This document shows, in pieces, positions 1 to 8,925 of a stretch of 63,565 nucleotides of DNA. The position numbers were made by a program, and so were the translations under genes. The stretch is from Chloroflexota bacterium. GTDB taxonomy: Bacteria > Chloroflexota > Anaerolineae > Anaerolineales > UBA11579. The stretch spans positions 1-63,565 of the forward strand of contig JABJGH010000036.1 of assembly GCA_018662365.1 (NCBI GenBank). The letters run 5' to 3'. Within the stretch, counting starts at the first letter, position 1. The number at the start of each line of letters is the position of its first letter. The notes beneath the pieces were generated by a model that was not told the origin of the DNA, ran no database searches, and was given only the letters and a program-made list of their open reading frames with translations.

Positions 1-1973
1 GGTACAACTATTGGGGGCAGGTCACTTTCCGATTCTAGAATTAAACCTAACTGTTGGAGATTGATTATTTCACTATCAACGTTGTTTCTCCCTTGACTTA
101 TTTTTGTTAGCACATCGTGGTGAAAAGACCGACCAATTACTGAAGCCAATTGAAGGACTTGCTTGGCGCCTTCTCCAATCCTATCGATTTGTGCCGCCAA
201 GAGAGATTGTAAATTATCAGGGATCGCGATGGAATCAATATCAATTTCAGAAGGTTTAATTCCTGCTTTTCCAATAGATTTACTTTGATTTTCCTGAATG
301 GAACGAATCACTTCTTCCATAAAAAGAGGATTTCCATCAGATTTTTTTAGGATGAGTGATTTAATTTTAGCGGAAATTTTTGAGCCTTTTACCAGTTGCG
401 AATATAATAAATCGCTTTCTTTCTCCGACATCGTTTCTAGTTTAATTTCAGTATAACGATGTGCAAATTTTGAATCAGCAATTTGTTTGATCTTCCAAGC
501 AGGGGATAGCGAATCTGGGCGAAAACCACATATAAATAGAATTGGTAATTTTTCTGATAATGAGAATAAGTGAATCAGTAGGTCAACAGAGGCGGGATCA
601 GACCAATGTAAATCATCTATTGCTATTACGGTTGGACCCTGTATTACAAGAGCCTCAAGGATATTGTAGAGCTCATTGTAGATAGATTTTTTTAAGCCTT
701 CACCAGCAAGGGGGTTTTTATTTTTTCCCTTGTCAACACCCAGTAATAATTCAAATAAATCCACTACTTCCTTGGTGGGGGGGACAGTATTAAACGTAAA
801 ATTATCAATAATGTTTTTTCTGATTTTGGAAATATCGCTGGTCGTTGATAAACCCATAAAATTCTTAATGAGTTTTTTTATTAAACTATAAGGCCGGGTC
901 GTTTCATAAGAAACACCAAAAATCTGATCCCATCGATTTCCTAATTCCCCAAATGGTTTAAGGTCTTTTTTTGTCAATTCCGAAAAACTTTTTGCTTCCC
1001 GAATTAGACGGCTTTTTCCTAGCCCCGCTTCGCCTATGATATTAATGATTTGTCCCTGGCCTTTTCTTAGGGATTCAATTTTCTGTTGAAGAAGGTTTAC
1101 CTCTTTTTCTCGACCAACTAGAGGCATATTCATTTTGATTGTTGTTTTTACTTCTTGAAATTTACTTTTTATCCCTTGAACTTGATAAATTTTCCCTTGT
1201 TCGGTTTTCCCTTTCACATCAATTCCCAATACTTCTTGGAAATCAAAATCATTTTTTACTAATTTGTGTGTGTCTTCCCATATTTGAATAGTCCCCGGCT
1301 CGGCTGTTTGTTCCATTCTTGCAGCAATATTGATTGCATCACCCAGCGCGGTGTATTCCATATAGAGATCAGAGCCAACACCTCCTACGACGACTAACCC
1401 AGTGTTAATGCCTACCCTGACATCAAAATCAAGTTTATGTTTCTCAATTATTTTTTCTTTAAAAGGTTGAATACCTTCAAGCATGTCTAAACCTGCGAGC
1501 AGGGCTCGTTTTGGATCATCTTCGTGAGTGAGTGGAGCCCCAAAAAATGCGAGTACTGAATCGCCCATTAAGCGAGCCAGGGTTCCCTCATATTTGTAAA
1601 TCGGAGCAATCAGGAAATCAAAGGCCTGATTCATGATCTCAGCCCACTCTTCCGGATCCAATTTTTCGGCCATCGAAGTCGAACCTTTCACATCGCAAAA
1701 TAAAATAGTTACAATCCTGCGTTCCCCTTTCATTGACTGCTTCGTTCTAGCAATGGTCAGTTTTTCTTCATATTCTTTTGGAATGACATTCTTAGTCTGT
1801 GAAACTGTTTTTTTTTGTCTAAATGCAAAACTCTGGCTGCAATTTACACAAAATTTCGCATTCCCAGGATTATTGAACTTACATCTCGGGCAGGTGATAT
1901 TTAAAGATTCGCCACAATTCATGCAGAACTTTGCATCTTCAATGTTTACAGTTTGGCAATTTGAACAGATCAT
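1..1973 (-). CDS. Zinc-ribbon / class III nucleotide cyclase / AAA ATPase regulator (partial, C-terminus off window)
   Basis: An open frame of about 657 codons runs from an ATG at 1973 to the left edge without a stop, so the gene is truncated by the window. The N-terminus carries two zinc ribbons (Cys3/6/17/20 and Cys28/31/42/45). A class III adenylate/guanylate cyclase domain follows (about 85-260) with both metal-binding aspartates, D94 in FCDVKGST and D138 in MGDSVLAFFG. Next comes an AAA/ORC-type ATPase with Walker A GEAGLGKS near 314-321 and Walker B around VIAIDDLHWSD near 450. This order matches the large cyclase-ATPase signalling proteins that usually end in TPR repeats; that part would lie outside. 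It probably makes cAMP or cGMP in response to an unknown signal. It is divergent from egtD. Confident on family; product and signal unknown. Confidence 0.85.
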   Translation of the reverse strand, partial: MICSNCQTVNIEDAKFCMNCGESLNITCPRCKFNNPGNAKFCVNCSQSFAFRQKKTVSQTKNVIPKEYEEKLTIARTKQSMKGERRIVTILFCDVKGSTSMAEKLDPEEWAEIMNQAFDFLIAPIYKYEGTLARLMGDSVLAFFGAPLTHEDDPKRALLAGLDMLEGIQPFKEKIIEKHKLDFDVRVGINTGLVVVGGVGSDLYMEYTALGDAINIAARMEQTAEPGTIQIWEDTHKLVKNDFDFQEVLGIDVKGKTEQGKIYQVQGIKSKFQEVKTTIKMNMPLVGREKEVNLLQQKIESLRKGQGQIINIIGEAGLGKSRLIREAKSFSELTKKDLKPFGELGNRWDQIFGVSYETTRPYSLIKKLIKNFMGLSTTSDISKIRKNIIDNFTFNTVPPTKEVVDLFELLLGVDKGKNKNPLAGEGLKKSIYNELYNILEALVIQGPTVIAIDDLHWSDPASVDLLIHLFSLSEKLPILFICGFRPDSLSPAWKIKQIADSKFAHRYTEIKLETMSEKESDLLYSQLVKGSKISAKIKSLILKKSDGNPLFMEEVIRSIQENQSKSIGKAGIKPSEIDIDSIAIPDNLQSLLAAQIDRIGEGAKQVLQLASVIGRSFHHDVLTKISQGRNNVDSEIINLQQLGLILESESDLPPIVV

Positions 1974-2070
1974 ATCCAGCCTTATGATTATTTGTTTTAT
2001 AATGATGCTGCAGAGGTTTAAGAATTATCAAATTATAATATAAATATAATAAAAAATGTCGGATTTGTAA

Positions 2071-2076
2071 TATAAT
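2071..2076 (+). promoter_or_regulatory. Putative -10 box for egtD-egtB
   Basis: A perfect TATAAT lies 21 nt upstream of the TTG start of egtD in the AT-rich divergent region 1974-2096. No good -35 hexamer is visible at the usual distance, so this is tentative. Confidence 0.35.
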
Positions 2077-2096
2077 AGCCGTCTGGAAAAACTAAA

Positions 2097-3092
2097 TTGG
2101 AAAATAAGAGAGAGCGTGTGGAAGGAAATACTAAGGATCCCCAAGAAAAATTACCATTTAATGATCGAAAAGAAAGCATATATTCTGAAATTCTAACCGG
2201 TCTAAAACTAGAACAAAAAGAACTGCCTCCAAAATACTTTTATGATGAAAAAGGTTCTGCATTGTTCGATCAAATTTGCGGACTCGAGGAATATTATCCT
2301 ACCCGGACTGAAACGGAAATTTTAACCGAAAACATTGATGAAATTGTTGATAGTATTCATTCAAATTCGGTAATTATCGAATATGGAAGTGGGAGTAGCA
2401 TAAAAACTAAAATTTTATTGGATAATTTGCCTGATCTAGGTACATATATACCCGTAGATATTTCGTATAGCCATTTACATAAATCAGCGAAAGCGCTCCA
2501 AAGCCGGTACCCAAACTTAAAAATTATTCCGGTGACTGCGGATTATACAAAAAACTTTGATTTGCCGAGTATTGCCAGTAAAACAAAGAAAAATACAGTA
2601 TTTTTCCCGGGATCTACCATTGGGAATTTTTACCCAAAGCAGGCAATTGCCTTTCTGAAGAAAGTTGCAAATCAGGTCGGATCAGGGGGTGGTTTAATTA
2701 TTGGCATAGATTTGAAGAAGGATCCCCAAATATTAAATTTGGCATACAATGATTCTCAAGGTATTACAGAAAAGTTCAATCTAAATATGTTGAGTAATAT
2801 TAATTCAATTCTTGGATCGAACTTTAATTTGGACAACTTTAGACATTTTGCTGAATATAATTTGCAATTTGGCCGGATAGAAATGCATTTGGTTAGCAAG
2901 GTTGACCAAATGGTGAGTATTGGAGAAGAGGAAATTACCTTTGAAAACGGGGAGAATTTGCTGACAGAAGTTTCCTATAAATATTCTTTAGAGGAGATTC
3001 AGGAAATAGCTGATCAATCTGGATTCACACTCAGGAAATCTTGGGTAGATGAGAAAAAATATTTTAGCGTCAATTGTTTGACGATAGACTAA
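2097..3092 (+). CDS. egtD: L-histidine N-alpha-methyltransferase EgtD
   Basis: EgtD trimethylates histidine to hercynine with three SAM, the first step of ergothioneine synthesis. The family hallmark is clear: PPKYFYDEKGSALFDQI near residues 44-60 followed by the CGLEEYYPTRTE stretch. The SAM-binding loop is IIEYGSGSS (about 93-101), with PGSTIGNF further on and a typical KYFSVNCL end. Length is normal for the family (about 320). The longest frame starts with TTG at 2097. A GTG at 2118 has a purine-rich AAGAGAGAG stretch just upstream and is an equally likely start. Only 12 nt separate it from egtB, so the two are co-transcribed. No egtC, egtE or egtA lies nearby. Confidence 0.92.
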   Translation: MENKRERVEGNTKDPQEKLPFNDRKESIYSEILTGLKLEQKELPPKYFYDEKGSALFDQICGLEEYYPTRTETEILTENIDEIVDSIHSNSVIIEYGSGSSIKTKILLDNLPDLGTYIPVDISYSHLHKSAKALQSRYPNLKIIPVTADYTKNFDLPSIASKTKKNTVFFPGSTIGNFYPKQAIAFLKKVANQVGSGGGLIIGIDLKKDPQILNLAYNDSQGITEKFNLNMLSNINSILGSNFNLDNFRHFAEYNLQFGRIEMHLVSKVDQMVSIGEEEITFENGENLLTEVSYKYSLEEIQEIADQSGFTLRKSWVDEKKYFSVNCLTID

Positions 3093-3104
3093 GTTGGTGA
3101 AAAG

Positions 3105-4418
3105 ATGGAAAGCAATTCAGGAATTAGTTTAACTGAATCTGGAAAAAACCTTGTCAATAGATTATTGGACACTCGAAAACGAGAACTAGAATTAATTAGC
3201 GATCTCTCTCCTGAGCAACTTTTGGGATCAAAAAATAGAGTTGTTGAACCACCCATTTGGGAACTTGGCCATGTGGGTTGGTTTCAAGATCGCTGGATAT
3301 TACAAAATATTGATAAATTTCCTCCCGCGGACGATCAAGCAAATTCTTTATATGATTCATTTAATATCCCCAATGATGATCGTTGGAATTTAATGTTCCC
3401 ATCCTTAGGTCAAACTACTGAGTATATTACAGATATATTACACAGAATAATTGATAGATTGGAAGGGAGAGATCCCACAGAGGAAGAAATCTATTTCTAT
3501 ACCTTAGCCTTGAATCATGAGGAAATGCACTCAGAAACTATGCACCATATTCGGCATACTTTTGGATATTCAGCGCCAAAATTGTCAGTAGAAAGAGTTC
3601 CCCCGGATATTGATGATAACTTTGAATTAGGGGATATTTTTATTGGGGGTGGAGCATTCCAGCTTGGCGCAAATAAAAAACAGGGATTTGTTTTTGATAA
3701 TGAGAAATGGGTGCATCCAATTGATGTTAAACCTTTTGAAATATCAAATACCCCTGTAACCTTTTCACAATACTTAGCATTTGTTGAAGATGATGGCTAT
3801 CAGAATAAAGAATTATGGGAGGATGAAGGCCTGGAATGGCTAGAAAGAAGCGGGCAACGGCATCCAATATTTTGGCAAAAAGATGAAAATGGTCAGTGGC
3901 AATGGAGATGGTTTCAAGAATGGCTGCTATTATCCCCATTTCTTCCAATGATTAATGTGAATTGGTATGAAGCCAAAGCATATTGTAAATGGGCAGATAG
4001 AAGATTACCAGCAGAGGCCGAGTGGGAATATGCTGCTAGTATGTCTGAGAATGAATTGAATGAAGAAAAAGGGATTTACCCATGGGGGAACTCACATCCA
4101 GAAAGTGCTCAGGCAAATTTAAATTCATTAACTGGGGGGATTGAAGATGTGCGGGCATATGCTACTGGGGACAGCAGATTTGGCTTACGCCAAATGATAG
4201 GAAATGTTTGGGAGTGGACTGAGGACATTTTTAATCCTTATCCTGGTTATGTATTAGATCCCTATGATACTTATTCAGAACCGTCATTTGGTCAGCAAAA
4301 GGTATTAAGGGGTGGTTGCTGGGCAACTAGACCTCATGTGATTAGAAACACGTTTAGAAATTTTTATACGCCTGACCGAAATAATATTTTTTCGGGCTTC
4401 CGAACCGTAAAGAAATAA
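3105..4418 (+). CDS. egtB: Ergothioneine sulfoxide synthase EgtB (iron-dependent)
   Basis: EgtB joins hercynine to a thiol donor with O2 to give the sulfoxide intermediate. The N-terminal DinB_2 domain carries the expected non-heme iron triad, His56 (ELGHVGWF) and His138/His142 (LNHEEMH), with the spacing known from characterised EgtB. The C-terminal half (from about 175) is a formylglycine-generating-enzyme/sulfatase-modifying fold with QMIGNVWEWTEDIF and LRGGCWATRPH. It starts at ATG 3105 behind GGTGAAAAG, 12 nt after egtD. Whether the donor is gamma-glutamylcysteine or free cysteine cannot be told from sequence alone; the lack of a neighbouring egtA/egtC mildly favours cysteine. Confidence 0.93.
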   Translation: MESNSGISLTESGKNLVNRLLDTRKRELELISDLSPEQLLGSKNRVVEPPIWELGHVGWFQDRWILQNIDKFPPADDQANSLYDSFNIPNDDRWNLMFPSLGQTTEYITDILHRIIDRLEGRDPTEEEIYFYTLALNHEEMHSETMHHIRHTFGYSAPKLSVERVPPDIDDNFELGDIFIGGGAFQLGANKKQGFVFDNEKWVHPIDVKPFEISNTPVTFSQYLAFVEDDGYQNKELWEDEGLEWLERSGQRHPIFWQKDENGQWQWRWFQEWLLLSPFLPMINVNWYEAKAYCKWADRRLPAEAEWEYAASMSENELNEEKGIYPWGNSHPESAQANLNSLTGGIEDVRAYATGDSRFGLRQMIGNVWEWTEDIFNPYPGYVLDPYDTYSEPSFGQQKVLRGGCWATRPHVIRNTFRNFYTPDRNNIFSGFRTVKK

Positions 4419-4563
4419 TATACTTATTTACGGTATGTTTGAGGTCAATTTAGGGAATAAATACCTGGATTGGTTGATTTTCGTCAAAAACCTTCAAAAT
4501 TTATTACCATAGTTATTATATTCTAAATTATAAAATCCCAAAAAAAAAAAATTATTTTTAGAA

Positions 4564-4577
4564 AAATGTATACATTT
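4564..4577. promoter_or_regulatory. Perfect 14-bp palindrome in egtB-dppD intergenic region
   Basis: AAATGTATACATTT is a perfect palindrome in the 264-nt AT-rich gap between egtB and dppD (4419-4682). It could be an operator for the dpp operon. A weak promoter-like pair (TTGTGA around 4614 and TAAATA around 4638) follows it. Nothing else was seen in this gap apart from an A-run at 4541-4551 and the dppD ribosome binding site GAGGAG at 4671-4676. Confidence 0.3.
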
Positions 4578-4682
4578 GAAAGATATGTGGACTTATGGTA
4601 GCATTATCTCCAGTTGTGATTTCAATCGTTTTTTAATTAAATATATGAAAGAAAAATTCTATTACATTTAGAGGAGATTACC

Positions 4683-5675
4683 TTGAAGAGAGATGTCATA
4701 TTAGATATTAAAAATCTTCGCACTGAATTCTCTACTGAAGCGGGTGTTGTAAACGCAGTAAATGGTGTGTCTTATTCGATGTACGAAGGCGAGGCTTTAG
4801 GCATTGTGGGGGAAAGTGGTTGTGGTAAAAGTGTTTCGATGCTATCAGTTTTACGATTGTTGCAAGAACCCCCAGCAAAAATACAAGCAGATCATATAAA
4901 TTTTCATGGAAAAGACCTTCTAAGTCTACCCAAGCGTGAAATGCAAAGCATTCGTGGAAGTCAGATCGCGATGATTTTCCAGGACCCGATGACCTCTCTA
5001 AATCCAGTTTTAACCATTGGCAAACAATTACGTGAACCAATGATGCTCCATCTAAACTATACAAAAGAAGAAGCGAGCGAAAGAGCTGCAGAATTATTGG
5101 AAATGGTTGGTATTCCAGATGCGGCCTCACGTTTAGAGGATTATCCTCACCAATTTTCTGGGGGTATGAGGCAACGTGCAATGATCGCGATGGGTCTTTC
5201 CTGTAACCCTTCATTATTAATCGCGGACGAACCGACCACTGCCTTGGACGTGACGATCCAGGCCCAAATTATTGATCTAGTAAAAAGATTGAGAGAACAA
5301 ATTTGGATGTCCTTGATCTGGATCACCCATGACTTAGGTGTCGTGGCTGGCTTGGCAGAGAGAGTGATTGTGATGTATGCCGGCTCAATTGTGGAGGATG
5401 CCTTGGTGGATGATCTTTATGGTAATCCACGCCATCCCTACACGAAAGCCCTATTGCGTTCCCTTCCCCGTATCGATGGGAAAAGAGAAGCGAAGCTAGA
5501 TACCATTGAAGGGTTGCCCCCTGATTTGCTCGGATTACCAAAGGGTTGCGCTTTTGCTCCCCGTTGTGAATTCGCCTTAGACAAATGTAGAGAAGATATT
5601 CCCGTATTAGAAGAAGTTGAATCAAAACACAGAATTTCTTGTTGGGTCGATATTGATACAGGTAAACTCAGATGA
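4683..5675 (+). CDS. dppD: Peptide/oligopeptide ABC transporter ATP-binding protein DppD/OppD
   Basis: This is one of two ATPases powering a peptide-type (family 5) importer. Walker A GESGCGKS is at 43-50, followed by Q-loop [12 protein letters not shown], signature [12 protein letters not shown], Walker [15 protein letters not shown] and H-loop ITHDLGVV. The oligo/dipeptide C-terminal extension has four cysteines ([15 protein letters not shown] and ISCW), the pattern that holds an Fe-S cluster in some Dpp ATPases. It starts with TTG at 4683, fixed by GAGGAG six nt upstream. The stop overlaps the start of dppF in ATGA, implying translational coupling. The transported substrate could be peptides, nickel or another ligand. 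Confidence 0.9.
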   Translation: MKRDVILDIKNLRTEFSTEAGVVNAVNGVSYSMYEGEALGIVGESGCGKSVSMLSVLRLLQEPPAKIQADHINFHGKDLLSLPKREMQSIRGSQIAMIFQDPMTSLNPVLTIGKQLREPMMLHLNYTKEEASERAAELLEMVGIPDAASRLEDYPHQFSGGMRQRAMIAMGLSCNPSLLIADEPTTALDVTIQAQIIDLVKRLREQIWMSLIWITHDLGVVAGLAERVIVMYAGSIVEDALVDDLYGNPRHPYTKALLRSLPRIDGKREAKLDTIEGLPPDLLGLPKGCAFAPRCEFALDKCREDIPVLEEVESKHRISCWVDIDTGKLR

Positions 5676-6661
5676 CAAATGACAATAGCAAAGTAATGGT
5701 AAGAGTTGAAAATTTAAAGAAACATTTCCCAATCAAGAAAGGAGTTTTTGGCAATAAACAAGTTGGGGCGGTCAAGGCTGTGGATGGCGTTTCTTTTGAT
5801 ATTTATCAGGGTGAGACACTGGGGTTAGTGGGGGAAAGTGGTTGTGGCAAATCGACTACCGGTCGGACATTACTTCAATTATATAAACCCACCGCGGGCA
5901 AAGTTTACTACCATGACCAAGATTTAACGGACATTAAACCCGAGGAAATGCGCCAAAATCGCAGAAATATGCAAATGATCTTCCAAGATCCGTACGCGTC
6001 TTTAAACCCAAGAATGACAATTGGTCAAATTATATCTGAACCCTTGGTGGTTCACGGCCTTGGCGATCGAAAGGAAAGATTGGCACAAACTGAAGAATTG
6101 ATCAGTAAGGTGGGACTAAACCCATTTTTCAAGGATAGGTATCCTCATGAATTTTCTGGTGGGCAAAGACAACGTGTGGGTATTGCACGTGCCTTAGCAT
6201 TACGACCAGAATTTATTGTATGTGATGAGGCTATTTCAGCATTGGATGTTTCGATCCAAGCACAGGTCGTCAATCTTTTGGAAGACCTACAAGAAGAATT
6301 TGATTTGACCTATTTATTTATTGCCCATGATCTTAGTATGGTGAAACACATATCTGATCGAGTTGCCGTGATGTACCTGGGTAAATTGGTTGAGTTGACT
6401 GAAAGACAAGAATTATATGACAACCCTCTCCATCCTTATACTCAAGCGCTACTTTCTGCGGTACCCATTCCAGATCCAATTAAAGAAAAACAACGAAATC
6501 GGGTAATTTTAACCGGGGACGTACCAAGCCCTTCACATCCTCCTGAAGGATGTAACTTTAACCCCCGTTGCCCTATTGCTGAGGATATTTGTCGAAGAGA
6601 GGACCCTGAATGGCGTATGGCTGCCCCAGGACATTGGGTTGCATGTCATTTGGTTAATTAG
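5672..6661 (+). CDS. dppF: Peptide/oligopeptide ABC transporter ATP-binding protein DppF/OppF
   Basis: This is the second ATPase of the importer. Walker [11 protein letters not shown]-loop [14 protein letters not shown], signature [15 protein letters not shown], Walker [15 protein letters not shown] and H-loop IAHDLSMV are all intact. The C-terminal oligopeptide domain also has the cysteine pattern ([16 protein letters not shown] and a late VACH). It overlaps dppD by four nt (ATGA). The gene ends 129 nt before the binding-protein gene. Family assignment is firm; substrate is unknown. Confidence 0.9.
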   Translation: MTNDNSKVMVRVENLKKHFPIKKGVFGNKQVGAVKAVDGVSFDIYQGETLGLVGESGCGKSTTGRTLLQLYKPTAGKVYYHDQDLTDIKPEEMRQNRRNMQMIFQDPYASLNPRMTIGQIISEPLVVHGLGDRKERLAQTEELISKVGLNPFFKDRYPHEFSGGQRQRVGIARALALRPEFIVCDEAISALDVSIQAQVVNLLEDLQEEFDLTYLFIAHDLSMVKHISDRVAVMYLGKLVELTERQELYDNPLHPYTQALLSAVPIPDPIKEKQRNRVILTGDVPSPSHPPEGCNFNPRCPIAEDICRREDPEWRMAAPGHWVACHLVN

Positions 6662-6664
6662 TTG

Positions 6665-6670
6665 TATAAT
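6665..6670 (+). promoter_or_regulatory. Putative internal -10 box ahead of dppA
   Basis: A perfect TATAAT sits four nt after the dppF stop, preceded directly by TG but with no convincing -35. It would give dppA its own transcript with a leader of about 115 nt. The leader contains a strong Shine-Dalgarno-like AAGGAGGTG at 6698-6706 that is not followed by a convincing ORF. The real dppA ribosome site is GAAGGAGAAG just before 6791. Confidence 0.35.
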
Positions 6671-6790
6671 TAATTAGTTCACTACTCTAAAAAATTTAAG
6701 GAGGTGGTTGCTAATAAGTCGATGCAATAACCGGTTCGATAAGTTGTTTTAATGAAAACCTTTATTTAAGTTTGAAGGAGAAGAAAAAAA

Positions 6791-8812
6791 ATGAATGCAA
6801 GAAAATTGCTTTACATATTGAGCCTGTTGGTAATCGCAAGCATGTTAATCGTAGCTTGTGGACCCGCAGACTCAAACAATAATGCTGACATGGACAACAA
6901 CATGGCTAATGAACCTGCCGCAAATGAACCTGCAGCAAACGAACCAGCCGCTGATGAACCTGCAGCAGATGAACCAGCAGGTTTTGAATATCCATTCAAA
7001 AACCCTGACACTTATGTTGTCGCATCATTTGGTGAACCAGAAACATTGGATCCTGCTTGGACCTATGAGACTTCTGGCTCGGCATTTGAAAATAATATAT
7101 ATGAAGGTTTGGTTTGGTTTGAAAGAGAACGAACAGATGTATTTGTTCCGATCTTATCAACCGGCTGGGAAGCAAATGATGCTGGGGACGTATGGACCTT
7201 TGATATTCGCGAGGGTGTAACCTTCCATGAAGGTGGCACTTTAGAACCTCATGATGTTGCTTACTCCATGCAACGAGCTCTTTTGCAAGATCGCGTCGAT
7301 GGACCTCACTGGATGACTCACGAAGTATTCTTTGGCACTTATTCAATCGCCGAGAGTATTGGTGATGGATCTGGCGGTGTTGCTGATGGAACCCCAGAAG
7401 AATTAGTTGCCGCATGTGAACTGGTAAAGTCTGCCGTAGTTGCTGATGATGCCGCTGGCACTGTCACATTTACATTGGTTCAACCAGCTCCTTGGTTTAT
7501 GGCTATTTTAGCCAACAGTTTTGCTGGTGCAGTCGTTGACCAGGAATGGATGGCAGAAAATGGTGACTGGGACGGAGATTGTGCTACCTGGCAAGACTTC
7601 AATGATCCTGCAGCTGAAGAATCAATTCTCTTCAATGTTGCAAATGGTACAGGCCCTTATGTTTTAGATCACTGGACTCCTGGTGAAGAAATCGTTTTGA
7701 CCGCCAATCAGAATTACTGGCGTGCTGATGACGACCCCATTTGGGAAGGTGGACCAAGTGGTATTGCTAGTATCCAACGCTTTGTTTACCTTTTGATAGA
7801 CGAATGGGGCACTCGCTTGGCAATGTTTGAAGCTGGCGATGCAGATTATGTAGTTGTACCTGCCCAGTTCAACTCTCAAGTAGAACCTTACTATGGTGAG
7901 ATTACATGTGATGCCCCAGACCACAAGTCTTGTGTCGAAGTTGCCTCTGATGGGTGGATACAGGCCTATACAGGTTATCAACGTCCTATTATGACCCCCG
8001 CACAGTTCAACCAGGCTATCAATAGCGAAGGTGGAAACGTCTTCCAAGGTAGTGGTGCGCTTGATGGAAATGGTATTACAGATGATTTCTTTACGGATCT
8101 CCATATCCGCCGAGCTTTCAGTTATTGTTTCGACTATGATACTGTGATCGCTGAAGCCCTAGATGGTGAAGGAACACAGGCTCAAGGTCCGATCATTGCT
8201 GGAATGTTAGGTTACCGTGACGATGGTTTCGTATTCTCTTACGACCCTGACAAATGTGCAGAAGAATTCCAACTCTCAGAGTCTGGCGTTTGGGATACTG
8301 GCTTCTATATGCAGATCGCTTACAACACCGGAAACGAAGGTCGCCGTTTGGCAGCTGAAGTACTCAAAGCTGGCATCGAAGATGTCAACCCGAATTTCCA
8401 AATTCAGGTAGTAGGAATGCCGTGGCCTGTGCTGCTTAACGCACGCCGTGCTGGCAAGTTGCCAATTTATGTTGGTGGCTGGCTAGAAGACTTCCATGAT
8501 CCTCACAACTGGGTACACCCCTTCCTCCACTCTGGTGGTGCTTATGGCCGTGTGGCTAACATTCAAGATCCTTTGAAAACAGAACTTGATACCATGATCG
8601 CTGAAGGCGCTGCTCTAACAGATCCAGATGCTCGCCGACCGATCTATGAAGCATTGCAGTTGAAGGCTCAGGAAGAAGCCATAATGATTTGGATGTACCA
8701 ACCATTGGTTCGCTACCACTTCTCTCCATGGATTGAAGGTTGGTATTACAATGGTGCCTATTCAGCTGGTTCCTTCTCTTACATCTATGCTTTGGATAAA
8801 GTTGGACCGTAA
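6791..8812 (+). CDS. dppA: ABC transporter substrate-binding lipoprotein, family 5 (DppA/OppA-like)
   Basis: This is the extracytoplasmic solute receptor of the dpp importer. The N-terminus is a lipoprotein signal: charged MNARK, a hydrophobic stretch and lipobox IVAC with Cys23. A low-complexity linker of five NEPAA/DEPAA-type repeats follows (about residues 40-64) and tethers the receptor to the membrane. The SBP_bac_5 fold runs from about 70 to 670, with typical ASFGEPETLDPAW, YEGLVWFE and HDVAYSMQRAL segments. Length (673) is at the long end for the family. It lies between the ATPase and permease genes, and a stable hairpin follows the stop. The ligand cannot be predicted reliably. Confidence 0.92.
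   Translation: MNARKLLYILSLLVIASMLIVACGPADSNNNADMDNNMANEPAANEPAANEPAADEPAADEPAGFEYPFKNPDTYVVASFGEPETLDPAWTYETSGSAFENNIYEGLVWFERERTDVFVPILSTGWEANDAGDVWTFDIREGVTFHEGGTLEPHDVAYSMQRALLQDRVDGPHWMTHEVFFGTYSIAESIGDGSGGVADGTPEELVAACELVKSAVVADDAAGTVTFTLVQPAPWFMAILANSFAGAVVDQEWMAENGDWDGDCATWQDFNDPAAEESILFNVANGTGPYVLDHWTPGEEIVLTANQNYWRADDDPIWEGGPSGIASIQRFVYLLIDEWGTRLAMFEAGDADYVVVPAQFNSQVEPYYGEITCDAPDHKSCVEVASDGWIQAYTGYQRPIMTPAQFNQAINSEGGNVFQGSGALDGNGITDDFFTDLHIRRAFSYCFDYDTVIAEALDGEGTQAQGPIIAGMLGYRDDGFVFSYDPDKCAEEFQLSESGVWDTGFYMQIAYNTGNEGRRLAAEVLKAGIEDVNPNFQIQVVGMPWPVLLNARRAGKLPIYVGGWLEDFHDPHNWVHPFLHSGGAYGRVANIQDPLKTELDTMIAEGAALTDPDARRPIYEALQLKAQEEAIMIWMYQPLVRYHFSPWIEGWYYNGAYSAGSFSYIYALDKVGP
6908..6982 (+). 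repeat. Five tandem 15-bp repeats encoding the lipoprotein linker
   Basis: Five in-frame copies of a 15-bp unit encode Asn/Asp-Glu-Pro-Ala-Ala, with the last unit ending in Gly. Third-position differences between copies show they are not brand-new duplications. Such minisatellites in lipoprotein linkers can change in copy number between strains. Confidence 0.85.
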
Positions 8813-8870
8813 GCTTAATCAAAAGCATATCGCTTAGTAATTTTGAAATACTAATGTGATGGTTTAAAAA

Positions 8871-8902
8871 GCAGGGAATTGGGACCTCTCCCAGTTCCCT
8901 GC
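8871..8902 (+). other. Intercistronic stem-loop between dppA and dppB
   Basis: A 14-bp stem (8871-8884 with 8889-8902, one G-U pair) is capped by a 4-nt loop and has no U-run after it. It is therefore better read as a 3'-end-stabilising or partial-stop hairpin. Such a hairpin would raise the amount of binding-protein mRNA relative to the permease genes. Confidence 0.7.
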
Positions 8903-8925
8903 AAGTTCTACTCGAGGAAGCAAAT

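Noticed and set aside
1633..2043. Plus-strand ORF of 136 aa near the left end
   Set aside because: It is the reverse of the zinc-ribbon and cyclase region, whose own frame is open and highly conserved.
4541..4551. Terminator after egtB
   Set aside because: The A-run and nearby T-rich stretch lack a convincing GC-containing stem, so no terminator is called.
6811..7011. Minus-strand ORF with Ala/Gly/Ser repeats opposite the dppA N-terminus
   Set aside because: It is the antisense of the 15-bp repeats of the dppA linker and has no ribosome site; dppA itself is clearly real.
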